The position numbers and the translations under genes are program-made. Positions 50,201-61,293 of a stretch of 64,000 bases of DNA are shown here, piece by piece; within the stretch, counting starts at the first letter, position 1, and every line of letters starts with the position of its first letter. The DNA comes from Scortum barcoo. Its lineage: Eukaryota; Chordata; Actinopteri; Centrarchiformes; Terapontidae. The stretch covers positions 7,810,572 to 7,874,571 of the forward strand of contig CM041534.1 in NCBI GenBank assembly GCA_023238725.1, written 5' to 3'. The notes beneath the pieces are model-generated. The model saw only the letters and a program-made list of their open reading frames with translations. It did no database searches and was not told where the DNA came from.

Positions 50201-53200
50201 GTCGATTAGTTGTTTGACCGGACACTAAAGGGGGCTAAAGCCATCCCTCGCTCTAATGTAAGATTCATTACCATAAATCGCCACCTTTTTAGAGCCACCT
50301 TGAAACAGCAGGAAGACAATCTGAAATATTAGCGTGTCTGAAACTCTTTTATATAATTCAGCTTATTCCGCTCAAACTCTTTCGTTCACTCACCAACCCA
50401 CCCACTCCCACAGTATTCAGGGCCTGCCAGTACAGAAAAGTTTAAATTGGTACTGCCACTACCACTTCTACTGCCACAGTCACTATTACTGCTGCTACTT
50501 CTACTGCCATTACTCTTTGTATTGTTGTTGGGGACAGCACTGTTAAGGCTAGCATTATTACACACTCAAACATGGTAAATTATTTGTTTCATTTAATGAA
50601 TATGTCCAGTATGAAAGCTCTATGCAAAATTATTGAACTTTGAACTGAAATTTGTTTATTTATTTATTTTTCCCCCATCTTGAGCATTGTTACACATTTA
50701 TTTACTGGATATACAGTTTCAGCTAATACCTTCTGAATGAAATTGTGATTGGGGTCAAAACAAAAAAGGGGCGCAGGTATCGAATCACTGCCTTCTGAAT
50801 TGTGAATAAAAGCGAAATTGCTGGAAAGCCAACAATTCACACACCTAATATACTCCTGTCAGCCCTTTTTTTAGGGGGAGGTTATTTGGTTCAGATGTGT
50901 TTGCTACAGGCTTAGTTAAAGAGCTGCCCGGCCTTCTTCCCCTCCGACTGTCTTCCAGCAGCCTTCTCTTTTTAAGTGGTCATGGACTGTTCCAGTGCAT
51001 ATACCACAGTGAAATAGACTTTTGCTCTTTTCTTCATTGTCACAAAAGGCCAGGCACTTCACTGGAGTTCCCATTCCCCTTTTACATAGTGATAAGACAG
51101 CCATTATCCTTTGAACCTTTCTTTTCACCGAGCCAGGAGAAAAGGAAGAGTGAAAGAGAAGGAGGAGGAGGACAGAGAAAGATTTCTTCCCTGAGGTGAG
51201 CCTGGCCTCACCTCTGTGTGGCGGGCTTTTTTGTGAGCAGTGAAGAGGTCCTTAACCTTCTATCAGATGGAGGCACACAGTTGTGTTCTGCTTGAATAAC
51301 TACATTGAAAAGCCCTGAAGCACGGGAGATGGTTCTATAGACTCTGCAAGTGGCAGAGAGAGAGAGACTGAGAGGGAGAGAGAGAGAGAGAGAAGGAGAG
51401 AGAGAGGGGGGGGACTGTATTGTATGACCTGCTGGAGTGTGACTCTCACATGATGTGCACATTCTTTGTTAAAGTGCCCATCAGTGCTTCACTGTGAATC
51501 TGTGTTCTTTGCTGTATGGGTCTCGCTGACAGGATGGTCCTCCTCTAATAATGTCACAACAACACAGTTCACACATTTATATAATACACTTCCTTTAATA
51601 GACCTCACTTCATTTTACAAAGTAACAGTCTCTCTGCTCCCAGGCTGTAAATGGCTTTACAGTAGCAATGCTATCAATATCGGAGCGCAGATATTTGAAT
51701 GTCATGTTGCATGAAGGGCTCGGGGTGGTTGATGGCTGATGATGCTGTGGGCTGTTTCTTTTTTTTCTGTTTTTTTTTTTTCTTCTTTTCTTTTTTCAAG
51801 CGAGTCGGATTTCACGTGAATGTCATGCACGCACTTGTTTACCTCGATAGCAACCACAAATTAAGTGATTGTAGTTAGCTACCTAACAAAACAAACCTAT
51901 TACATAGCAGTACAGGAGTCATACATAGTGTTACTTTTGCAGGTGCTGGTGGGTATCATTTTACATTTTGATGAGTTTCATCTCACTGCCGAATCACAGA
52001 GTAGACTTCACTAAATTGTTCCTAATCAATCTCTGTCATCACAGTTGTGCTTGAAGGAGACTTGAAGAAAACAGAATTTTCTCCGCTGGTCATTTTGTTG
52101 ACACGTCTACTGATGCATGCAGTAGCGACTCTTTTGGCTCTTTCTGTATTACTGATATTACATGCCAGGAGTCCAATGCTATAAATTTCTGCCCCCTCTC
52201 CGCCCCCCCTCGCCCCCCATGTAAATGATCACAGGCTGTCAGCCTCACTTGTCAAATTAAACGTTTAACATAGTTGGTAAACATGCCATTCCATCTCTGC
52301 TCTGCGCTGGAGCTTTTACACTGTCAGATGAGGAGACGTTATAAACTGCTCCTCGTGTTCAGAGCAGACTTTAAAAAAAAAGAAAAAGAAAAAAGTTGAA
52401 TCAAAGTTTTGTCACATTTAATTCCAGGACAGTGTAATTATCTGGCCAGGTGTTTAATGTAATAATGGAGTTGTACTGCAGAAAAATAAAACAATCCAGA
52501 AGTCACTGTGCTCAGGTAATGAAATCACAAACAACTGCACTACAAATTCTAGTTATCCCACTTCCTCTCACTGTAATGTGATTTTCATTAGATCTCCTGG
52601 CGTGAGACCGAAGTTAGGTTACATGACATTATAAATGTGTCTTTATAAAAATCTTGCTCCAGGTGATATTGCTTGGCAGCTGTATTTGTACACCACTTTC
52701 ATGTTTTCCCACCGCACAGCTTACAGAGGAAACAGTTTGGGGAAGTTACTGACTTTGTGCGTGTTATAGTACCGCAGTTACTGATTTTATGCTCACAATT
52801 AACAATGCATTTTTTTTCCTGCTCTCACAGTTTTACTTTTAAAGCAAATAACACAAGGTGCACTGTTCACCTGCTCATGAAACTCACTGCAGCACAAGTC
52901 CAACACGCCCTTACTAATAGGTTTGTCTTTCCTAAAACTCAGCCATACTCTGTGCAGGTCTGCTAATTTGCAACATTGCTGCAAACCTTTCTGCTGTAAC
53001 TCGGTGTAGGATTTAATAAACCCCACTTCTCTGCCAGCATCCACCTGCAGGTTCTGATTCCCCGCCCACTTCAGGTGCTGAGCTTTGTTTACTCTTGCAA
53101 GGAGTAACACTGCTCTTTGTCATCACACAGGCTCACTGAAAGGTGTTAGAACTAGATACATAGCGTGTCTATAGGTTACTTAAAATCCATACGACTGTTG

Positions 53201-54336
53201 CCAGCTATATTTGGCAATTTGGAAATATTTTGGGGAGGTGCAAATAAAGTGCCTGGGAGCCGCATGTGGCCTGTGAGCCATGCAATGAGTAACCGGGCCC
53301 TACAAGCTGTGCCAACGTCTTGTGTGCCAAATGTGTGGCAAGAGGGTGGCACGAACAGTGTGCCAGCACTAGTCTGCCTGGCTGCCAGGCACTTCTCTTT
53401 ATCCAATCAGACAGTTCGGCTTGAGTGAGACCCCTATTCTTGTCTCTTCCCATCTCCTCCTGAAGCTTTGTCACCCTCTCATGAAAAACACAGACACACG
53501 CTTGTGCGCACATCTTTCCCCCTGAACAGCATCAGCCCTCCTCGGTACACTGTTACATTTACCTAGAGACCATAACCAGGGAGCGAATGGTGCAGAGTGT
53601 TCCCTCTTTGTTTCTGTCTGCTCCCTAACCCTCTGTTTTTTTTTGTTTTTTTTGTTATTTCTTTTTTGTTTTACTCCCAAGATATCACAGTCTAAATCAA
53701 AATGCCTCACTCTGTTTTTTAAGCATTTCTTCAGAGTTATAGAAAGCAGAGTGTGTCTAGAGATCTGTTTCTCAGGGATGTGTGGAGAAAAAAATGCTGT
53801 CTGTCTGTGTGTGGCTTTATTGGACATGATGAGGGATGATATTATGGCGGATGCTGCTGCCGCTGCGGCTGTGAGATGAGGAAGGATCCCATTTGTCTCA
53901 CGCTCGCTTAGAGTAATGTGTCTATCTGTCACCCTCCCCAAGACCGGACATTGGTGTTCATCAAACTAAACATATTGTCCACACAGTTCTCCATTTTTTT
54001 TCCTTTTCACTGCTTGTCATTATTGTTAATTTTTCTCCCCATTGCCACTTTTTGCTCTTTCACATCTTTTGCCACATCTTATCCAGACAATGAGCAAAAC
54101 CACAGTGATTGCTTAAATTCTTATATCATCAAAAATTAAGAGCTACAGTCAGAAAAGGAAGTGGCAACCTGACAATAATCCTGTGACCGCGGCATGATTA
54201 TGTGGGAGAAGGGTGCTTGGGAAGAAATAAGTGTAAAGCAGCGAGAATATATATTCCAAGAGTAATTACGCTGAGCAAAATGAGATGTGATTCAATGAGG
54301 AGAAGGTGACTTGAGGTACTTGCTGAAAAGATTAAG
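47225..54336. other. Intronic sequence, Musashi upstream intron, part 5
   Basis: No gene was recognised before the Musashi acceptor. It contains a C-rich segment at 52190-52219 (ccgccccccctcgcccccc), a GA-rich block (51357-51411), long pyrimidine tracts at 51757-51797 and 53635-53672, and a short C-rich run at 47280-47292. The 156-codon minus-strand frame at 53471-53941 is low complexity (KKQR, AAAAA) and has no homology I recognise. Confidence 0.7.
51357..51411. repeat. (GA)n purine-rich tract
   Basis: Imperfect GAGAGA units end in gagagagagggggggg. It is a purine-pyrimidine mirror-type tract capable of triplex (H-DNA) structure. Confidence 0.8.
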
Positions 54337-54367
54337 CTAATGTCAGTGCTTTTCTTATGTCTTGCAG
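54337..54367 (+). promoter_or_regulatory. 3' splice site of the Musashi exon: branch point, pyrimidine tract and CAG
   Basis: A ctaat branch-point match places the likely branch adenosine at 54340, 27 bases before the end of the intron. It is followed by a pyrimidine-rich stretch (gcttttcttatgtcttgcag). Spacing and composition are those of a normal U2-type acceptor, and this supports the exon start at 54368. Confidence 0.85.
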
Positions 54368-54416
54368 GTTGACGATGCCATGCTTATGTTTGATAAGACT
54401 ACTAACAGACATAGAG
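54368..54416 (+). CDS. msi2: Musashi RNA-binding protein, internal coding exon (part of RRM2)
   Basis: The exon reads VDDAMLMFDKTTNRHRG with the last glycine codon split after its first base, so it enters in phase 0 and leaves in phase 1. This peptide is the beta2-beta3 part of the second RNA-recognition motif of Musashi proteins. In the full protein it follows the VEDVKQYFEQFGK segment and precedes the RNP1 octamer GFGFVTFE; I did not find either flanking segment in the window. Musashi proteins bind UAG-containing sites in mRNA 3'UTRs in the cytoplasm and control translation in stem and progenitor cells. The exon is bounded by CAG and GTAAGT. MSI1 and MSI2 are identical over this stretch. 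I favour msi2 because the upstream intron exceeds 54 kb, and MSI2 is known for giant introns while MSI1 is compact. A fish 2a/2b assignment is not possible. Family certainty is about 0.95; paralogue certainty is about 0.75. Confidence 0.93.
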
Positions 54417-54422
54417 GTAAGT
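54417..54422 (+). promoter_or_regulatory. 5' splice site of the Musashi exon (GTAAGT)
   Basis: The exon ends AGAG and is followed by gtaagt, a perfect match to the consensus donor for U1 pairing. It cuts the glycine codon after the first base (phase 1), as expected for an exon followed by the RNP1 segment GFGFVTFE. Confidence 0.9.
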
Positions 54423-54865
54423 GTGCGGCGTCTGCTCTCTTTCCTCCCATTTCTGCTCTGTCTTTCTGAAAGGTGAGAAAATAGTCATTTTATGTCCTTT
54501 CCCCATGAGATAACACAGAACAGTTCCAATCTTACATGATATTAGGTGTACCGTCTGTTCAACAATGGGAGCGTGTCAAAGTAATCAATAAGCTGGTGCG
54601 GTGTTTAGAATGTTTGAGCATTAGATGCCGCGCACGTGTGTGTGTGATGATGCTGGTGTGAGGGTTTCAGAGAGGTGCTTAAAGGGTGTAAAGATTGTGA
54701 GATGGTGGGTGCTGTGCAGTCAGATAACAGCATCAGATAAAGCCCAGGAGAAGCACTGACTTTATCGCTATCTCTCATCGGCCCCTTATCGGAGATGAGG
54801 GGACGTTTCTCTTTCAAGCAGAGGACTTTCCAAAGACAGGTTTCCGCCCTGCGCCACAATGCAGC

Positions 54866-55018
54866 CTTGTATATTTAAGCCAAGCCAAGGCCAGTCGCGG
54901 GACGGACTTAACCACCAATGAGCGCATACACGGGGGGCGGGGGGCTGTCACTTATCCGGAGCCCTGGCGCGATGATGGCCCTTATTGGTTGTTGCGAATC
55001 CTCACGTATGGCGCGCTA
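54866..55018 (-). promoter_or_regulatory. CpG-dense promoter-like block 0.5 kb after the Musashi exon
   Basis: About thirteen CpG dinucleotides fall within 54893-55018, a short island in AT-leaning intron. Read on the minus strand, a CCAAT box (attgg on plus at 54984-54988) is followed by a GC box (ggggggcggggggc on plus, 54932-54945) and a TATA-like ttaaatata (54869-54877), in textbook order and spacing. This would predict antisense transcription starting near 54840, reading through the Musashi exon region. A plus-strand ccaat (54915-54919) is also present. An E-box cacgtg lies at 54633. All of this is motif reading; no transcript is seen. Confidence 0.35.
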
Positions 55019-55558
55019 AAAGAACTTTTAGGTGACAGACTGTCCACGGCAGCATACGTCTGTGCGTGTGTGTATGTATCTTAGAGTGCAGAAGTAGTCG
55101 ACAGGCGCTGACAGGTATTTCCAACCAGGAAAAAAAAAAAAAAAAAGGAGCAGGCACTTCTCTGTTTGTCACACTAGTCAGCTCACTTGTAGGCTGAGCT
55201 GGCATCGCACCATCTCACTGAACCGGGCTGAGCTCTGTTTTGCCATATAGATGTAAACATTTGCTTCCAGTGAGTGACTTATCCTCTCAACCTGTATAAA
55301 TGTTTAAGCGCAGTTGGCTTGGATTGAAAGCTGTATTGTTTTTTGTTTTTTTGTGCAAACTCTCTTATTGTATTTTTCTACTGTATCTATATGTGTGTGT
55401 GTAGGTGTGTGTGCTCTGTGTGCAGACGAACTCTTTGAGTCTGGTAAACAGTTTCTAAGTGTGGAACATGTGAACTATAGTGGAAGTGATCTATGGCTTT
55501 GAGGGGATTTTGATCTGTAGTGACAGAACCCAGTGTGAGGTCTGCTTTCAGACGAAGG

Positions 55559-55562
<4 letters not shown>

Positions 55563-55600
<38 letters not shown>
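55563..55600. repeat. (CT)19 microsatellite
   Basis: Nineteen uninterrupted CT units. It is a polypyrimidine simple repeat that inflates several local reading frames (SLSLSL and REREREs). Confidence 0.95.
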
Positions 55601-55606
<6 letters not shown>

Positions 55607-56784
55607 GCTCTTCCCTCTCTCCCCTGTCTGCTGCACTGCCAGCCCTCTGTGAAAGGGGATGGGCGCCACGCTCGGGGAGTGTGTTAGGCGTTTGCCTTTG
55701 GGCAGCAAAATGCCCTTCAAATGAAGACAATGATGGAGAAACAGCCTCCTTGGCAATTTTTCTGATGACAGCGGACGTATTTATATTGAGTGTGACACCG
55801 AGGCAGGAGGCAGGTGCGCTGCTCTCCGCAGTTCCTGCTTTGTCTAACTTGCATTTTGATATTTTGTTCCAGTGGGAATTTGAAACAGTAGATATTTGCC
55901 ACTTTCATCTTAAAAACACAACAGGTCTTCCAGATGAATTGCATAGACCATCACAGGCCCATAAGAAAGCTTGAATAATTCATCAGAGCCATTGGTGTGA
56001 TTGTGTAATATTAATGGCTCAGCTGCCCCGTGACCACAAAGGAAAGGACATTGAATACATTATCAGTGAAACCAGTGCCTGAGCCTGCGTTACCACTGCC
56101 TACAGATCCAGTGATGGGCATCTGGCAGCCTGCAGTCCAAATCAATTTCCCACCTGTGGTCATTTTTATCTTACAGATTGATTCATGAAAAAATAATCTC
56201 TGATTTTTCTGCAGCGCTGCAATAGCTATAAAAAAATAACACATTGTTTATTTAACAATCCAAATGTTACACGGTGCAATTCTTATGTAACCAAGGTGCC
56301 TATTCAGTAATTGCAACCCCTGAAAATAACAGTTCACTTAGTGCCTTTAATGCTTTGCAAAGCACTACAGGGAAGAGCATATTTCTAATAACTATTGCCA
56401 TTTTTCCCCCTTTTTTCTTGTTAATCTGGAATGCTGTCATACCTGCAACACTGACACACTTCACACACATGGTTTCTAGCTCACATATGCATTGTTACCA
56501 GACCTGCTCTGACCTAAACCCTCTTGAAGCACAACATCCCCAAAGTCAGGAAGCGTGATTATATTTATTTGAGCCTGTGTGAGGTAAAAATAGTGCTTTG
56601 GTTTCCACAAGCAAATTAAACACACTGTAGAGAAGACAGCACATCCTTACAGTATATTATGGAGGTGCATAGAATAAACGTAATGGTATTCCTCCAAAAC
56701 AGAAAGGGCTGAGTATCCAAGGTGAAATTTGCAACAGCTAAGGGTGATCTTCTGTTAGGCCTGCTGTGGCACACCACGATTTCA

Positions 56785-56793
56785 CCCCCCCCC

Positions 56794-56862
<69 letters not shown>
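56785..56862. repeat. C12 followed by (CA)33 microsatellite
   Basis: A run of twelve C leads into about 33 uninterrupted CA units. Long alternating CA/TG tracts favour Z-DNA and bind hnRNP L in RNA. It is one of the two longest repeats in the window. Confidence 0.96.
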
Positions 56863-56864
<2 letters not shown>

Positions 56865-57663
56865 CGGCGCTGTATTATATATTACTATAATGTATTGTAT
56901 TTTGTTTGGAAGAGTTTATTGCGTATGAGATTCATGATCGACACTTGATTGTAAGTGTGTTTTCTTTGGGGCTGTGTTGAATTGGATAGAGGACAAACGT
57001 CACACTCCACTAGTAGCAGCATTGTCCTTCAGACGGTCCCTGCGAGGCTGGCGGAACGACAGCCAGAGGAGACATTCTCTACCCTTCTCGTTTTCTCTGT
57101 ACTTTTTTCTCTTTTTTTCCCACTCTCTATCTCTCCCAGTCATTCAGTCTCATTCTTTCCCTCCTTTTCTTTTGCACAGTCTCACTATTTCTGTCCCCAC
57201 ACCATCGCTCCCCACCCTGCCTGTCTTCGACCATCTCTCTCCGTTTCTCTCGTCTTTCTCTCTCTGTCTCTCCTGCTAGAGGACATTCGCTGTAAGCAAA
57301 GCTCCTCACAAAGGCACACGCTGCACACCATCTCCTTGGCATTTAAAGGAGTAGAATACGGCCAATTGTGTTGGAAATTGAACTCTCTAAAGCCTCCCTT
57401 CCCACTGCAGCAGTTCATTGTGGGTGAGTTCAGTGTCTTTGGTGAGCAGCTTGGGCTGTCCAGAGGTTGATGCCAGAGGGCGCCTATTGTTCCACGTTCT
57501 GCTGCAGTGTCCCCGCCACCCCGCCTCCCTTCAACCTCTCCTTCTTCTCCTGACACTCATTTTGTGACAGAAAAGAGATGTTTCAGGAATGTGTGTGTTT
57601 GTAATCAACATTTGTGGCCAGATATTCTTCGTTTACTCCCCTTTTTTCCCCGATGGTTTATTC

Positions 57664-57794
57664 AGCAAGCACAGGAGGTCCAGACTAAGGTGCGAGCGCG
57701 CTCCAAAACGCTGGCTGTGTTCTCAGACAAGGCCACCAGCGCAGTAGTCATGGGCTACACATATCAGTCGTCATTCCCGCCGCCCTCGACATGA
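57664..57794 (+). other. Exon-like open segment of unknown identity
   Basis: After a pyrimidine-rich stretch and ttcag (57660-57664), an open frame runs 43 codons to tga at 57792-57794. The codons are strikingly rich in G/C at third positions (gtc cag, aag gtg, gcc acc agc) compared with the surrounding intron. The peptide includes EVQTKVRARSKTLAVFSD and VVMGYTYQSSFPPPST, which I do not recognise. It would need phase-0 entry and so cannot follow the Musashi exon directly (phase 1). It could be an exon of another transcript, a retroposed fragment or chance. The frame itself is open further upstream to 57507. Confidence 0.2.
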
Positions 57795-58951
57795 CTTCAC
57801 ATGCCACCCCTGGATGACAGGACGAGCTGTGCGGGTGGGAAATAAAAGCTTTTGGAATAGCCCTGAGTCAGAATCATTCTGTCATCTGTTGCACACTCCC
57901 GTCCCGGAGGCTGACATTTTATCTATGATCTAAGATGTGATTTTACTGTCAAACACAATTGGTAGTGCCAAGGAGAGCGTTGCTGAGGTGAGGAAAAATG
58001 GCATCTCATAGAGGAAGGGGATGGAGACTGTGATGAAAGAGTGACAAGTGTCGTTATCTGCCAAAGCATTGGGGTTTGATTTGCAAGTAAAAGGTACAGT
58101 GGATGAAAGATTAATTCTTTGTCTTGCTACTCATACGCATCCTTTATTAAGTGCTACTCTGCCCCACCCGTAATTAGCCCTCTTCTCTTCATCAACACCA
58201 TCTCGCCGTGGTGTAAATCCACGCACATAATCCGCACAGGACCTTTTCAAGGGGAAATATATAGTACAGATATACACTTCCTCTGATTTGATTATTCACA
58301 AGCAGCTTCTCAGCATCACGCCTAATCCACACGAATCCAAAAAAGATAAGTATATACAATGCAAATTAGTACATTGCAATCCCAATGCTAAATTACACCC
58401 TTACGATTATAAGTAGCTGATTAATTGGGTCAAAACTGCACGCCACGGTGGTTGTTTGATTCACGCTCTGCAAAAATCTGTACTGCTAAAGATCAGCGTC
58501 AGCCCTGCGGTTTTTCTCAAGTTCTTAGTTTTCAACAAGTTTTTAGTTAAAATATTGAAGGTGGCACCTATAGCTGCTTCGCTACACATTCTCTCTCACC
58601 TTTTTAATTGCCCCATTAAGAGAGATGATGAAATCCTACTGTAATTTCTTTGGTATTGTTTTACAATAGTTTGTAACCAGACGGCACCCATTAGTGTAGC
58701 TTTATAATGACTGTGTGACTGATTGTAAGCCAAATTCCTTTCCTTTATTTGAATGATGCAAGTAATAGTAATGTGCAACAGTGTTGGGGACCAGGATAAA
58801 GAAATGGGGCTGGATTGTTTCAGTCACAAGGCTGCTTTGTATGAGAGAGCCACTGAGCGAGCCACATATTAGAAGCCATGTTCCTGGAGAAGAAGGGGAT
58901 TCTTGGTTCTGAACAAGGACGGGGCCAAGGCTGTGTGAATTTGTGTATAGT

Positions 58952-58970
58952 CCCCCCCCACCCCACCCCC
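58952..58970 (-). repeat. C-rich tract, G-quadruplex-prone on the minus strand
   Basis: C8-A-C4-A-C5 is followed by T8. The minus strand has three long G-runs, one of which can supply two G-tracts, so a quadruplex is possible. The plus strand resembles a strong polypyrimidine tract, but no AG with an open segment follows closely. Confidence 0.55.
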
Positions 58971-61209
58971 TTTTTTTTCCACGGGCTTAAAGGGCTGGTT
59001 TTCTTCTTGGCAGACAAACAGAAGACTGCATTGTGTGTGTCTGTAATCTCTTTACCTGGATTGGCAGCAAAGCCGGCAAGTGCAGCTCCCAGTGTGGAAT
59101 TGGCACTGAGGAGTCAATGTTGCACTGAGTGAGCTGCCTTCCAAACACCAAAAACTGGTTATGTGTCTGTGAGACCGTTTGTGTTGTAGACAGCATGCAG
59201 GGTTTTTTTTTTTCCTCCCAATTTGTGTGTCTTTGTTCATTTTATAGGTGAATTTTACAGCCCCTGCTTAGGCAAGGCAGACAATATTCCCAAGCTTATG
59301 AATATGCATCAGTCTAACTTTCTAGCAGTATTATTATTTAGTAGTTATGTGTGTGTGTGTTTGTCACAATTTCAAAAGTATACTTTATAGACCAAAAGTC
59401 TCTGCCCCAGGATACACAAGCTGGTACAGTAACACTTGAGTGGACTTGAGACTTGAGTGGTATAAGGTGTCATTATACACCAACTATTTGACATAAATTC
59501 GCCTCTCCCGCCTCACTGGGTGAGAAGAAAAAAATAATTGGCCTCATTATCTTTCATCTCTTTGGCATATTACATTCATTATTTTATACAAAGACTGCCA
59601 GTATGAGTCCTGTAACCTGGGAAGCAGAGCTGCACCTCCACAGGTTAACTGTTGCTCCCTGAAAAGCCCCGGTATTTGACGTCACCACAATGCCTCATCA
59701 GCCACCGGTGCTGGGGATTGAACATGGCCGACTGAGCAGAGGATGTCTGTCTGCAAAGTGATTGCTGGCTCATTGACTGAGTAGGAGAGGAGGGCAAAAC
59801 GGGAGTGGGGGGAAGGAAACAAGTACAGTCGGAGAAGAAATAGGAATGGAAAGAAGAGGATAGAGAGAAGGGCGGACCGCGTGCGAGAAAAGCAGGAACA
59901 GTAGAATGAAGGCATGGTGAGGGAGAAAAAGGGAAGGAAATAAAGAAAAAGGAGAGTGCCTCAGTGGGAAGCCTCCCCCTGCTGGCTCCTTTGGCTGGAA
60001 GCTGCTGCCGATGGCTTCAAAAGAGCGCCAGGCAGTCTAGGCCTCCGCTTCTAGCAATTAGAGATCACTCCAGCGGATGCCTCCTGGCCAGCCTGCAAAT
60101 CCCTCAAAAATACCCTCTGATTACTACTGTAGGACACAGGCTGTTTACCAAATGGATCTAGCACTGCTGAGAGTGAGGTTTGATAATGCCTCCTTTTGTT
60201 CAGGCAAGAGAGGGAGCAGGGTCATTTGGGTTTTAAAGATGGCGCGACTTCAGAGATGAATTTCCACCAAGAGAGGGAAGAAAAGTTAACCAGTTCTTTA
60301 ATTTCTTGTCCAAATGGCTCTGCGAGCTAATGGCCGGTGCAGTTTTTACAAGGAAATAAAAAAAAAAACACAATATGGAGAGGCGTCAAATACAGTATCT
60401 TTTCCCCAGCTCTTTTACAAGGGCCGGCTCCTCTTTGACGGTTGATATCCTCCACTGCCATTCCCTTTTTAAACAGCGAAATCCCTGTTGGTTCCACGGG
60501 AGTTGTAGTGTTTACAGATCGCAGCTCCTGTGCGCTCTGCGACTACATTATAGCGGCACTGATGCACAGTAAAACAATCAGCCGCCGTGCCTGACTTAAC
60601 TGATTGACAAAGCATTCGCATCAAGTGGAATCAGATAGTCCTGCACTTTCCCTTGCATCGCCTCAGCCCTTCAACACAAGCTGACATATTCCTCATTGTA
60701 TTCTCTCACCTTGACAGACCTGATATTAGCGATTAGTGTGAATGTCATTTAAATGGCAGAGCTAATCATACACTCTGGGTCTACCTCCACCTGAGGCCCC
60801 CCTCACCTAGGTCTAATCACAGTGACAAAGGAAATGATGTGTTTAGCCACTCTTAATAACTGCTCCAACTCATCAGCTCCTAGGCGAGCTGGCTTTGTGG
60901 CTGACCTGCACCTCGACAGGGAGGCGCGGCGTGAAATGGGAGGGGGGGCCGGCCCGTGGGTCCTGCTCCTTCCTCTTCAGGGGTGTTTGTTGTGATCCAC
61001 TGTCCTGACACCAATGACCCAACAGACTCACCTAAGAGTCAACACAGGCATTACAGTTGTAGCTGTGTACATTCCCGCCACTAGCCTTCAACGAGTCCAA
61101 TGAGACGGACTTGACAGGTGGGTGATTAAACGGTTGAGAATCCTCCTCTACTTCACCTGTCCATTATCTCCAGTCCATTGCTGACATCTGCCCCTCTATG
61201 TTGCTATAG

Positions 61210-61210
<1 letters not shown>

Positions 61211-61291
<81 letters not shown>
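61211..61291. repeat. (GT)40 microsatellite
   Basis: About forty uninterrupted GT units, the longest dinucleotide repeat in the window. It is likely highly polymorphic. In the sense RNA it forms UG repeats, which bind TDP-43 and CELF-type proteins and can influence splicing. Confidence 0.97.

Positions 61292-61293
<2 letters not shown>

Noticed and set aside
52730..52760. gaaacagtttggggaagtta as the missing upstream Musashi segment EQFGK
   Set aside because: Neither the reading frame nor the preceding codons give the expected VEDVKQYF sequence, and no donor follows.
53471..53941. 156-codon minus-strand reading frame
   Set aside because: Low complexity (poly-Ala, Lys/Asn/Arg runs from T-rich tracts), no domain and no codon bias; it reads as a chance open frame.
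55480..55974. 164-codon plus-strand reading frame
   Set aside because: It passes through the (CT)19 repeat, which cannot make stops in that frame, and no family signature is seen before or after the repeat.
56955..57470. 171-codon plus-strand reading frame rich in Ser/Phe/Leu
   Set aside because: It is driven by CT-rich sequence with no stops; composition and lack of motif argue against a protein.
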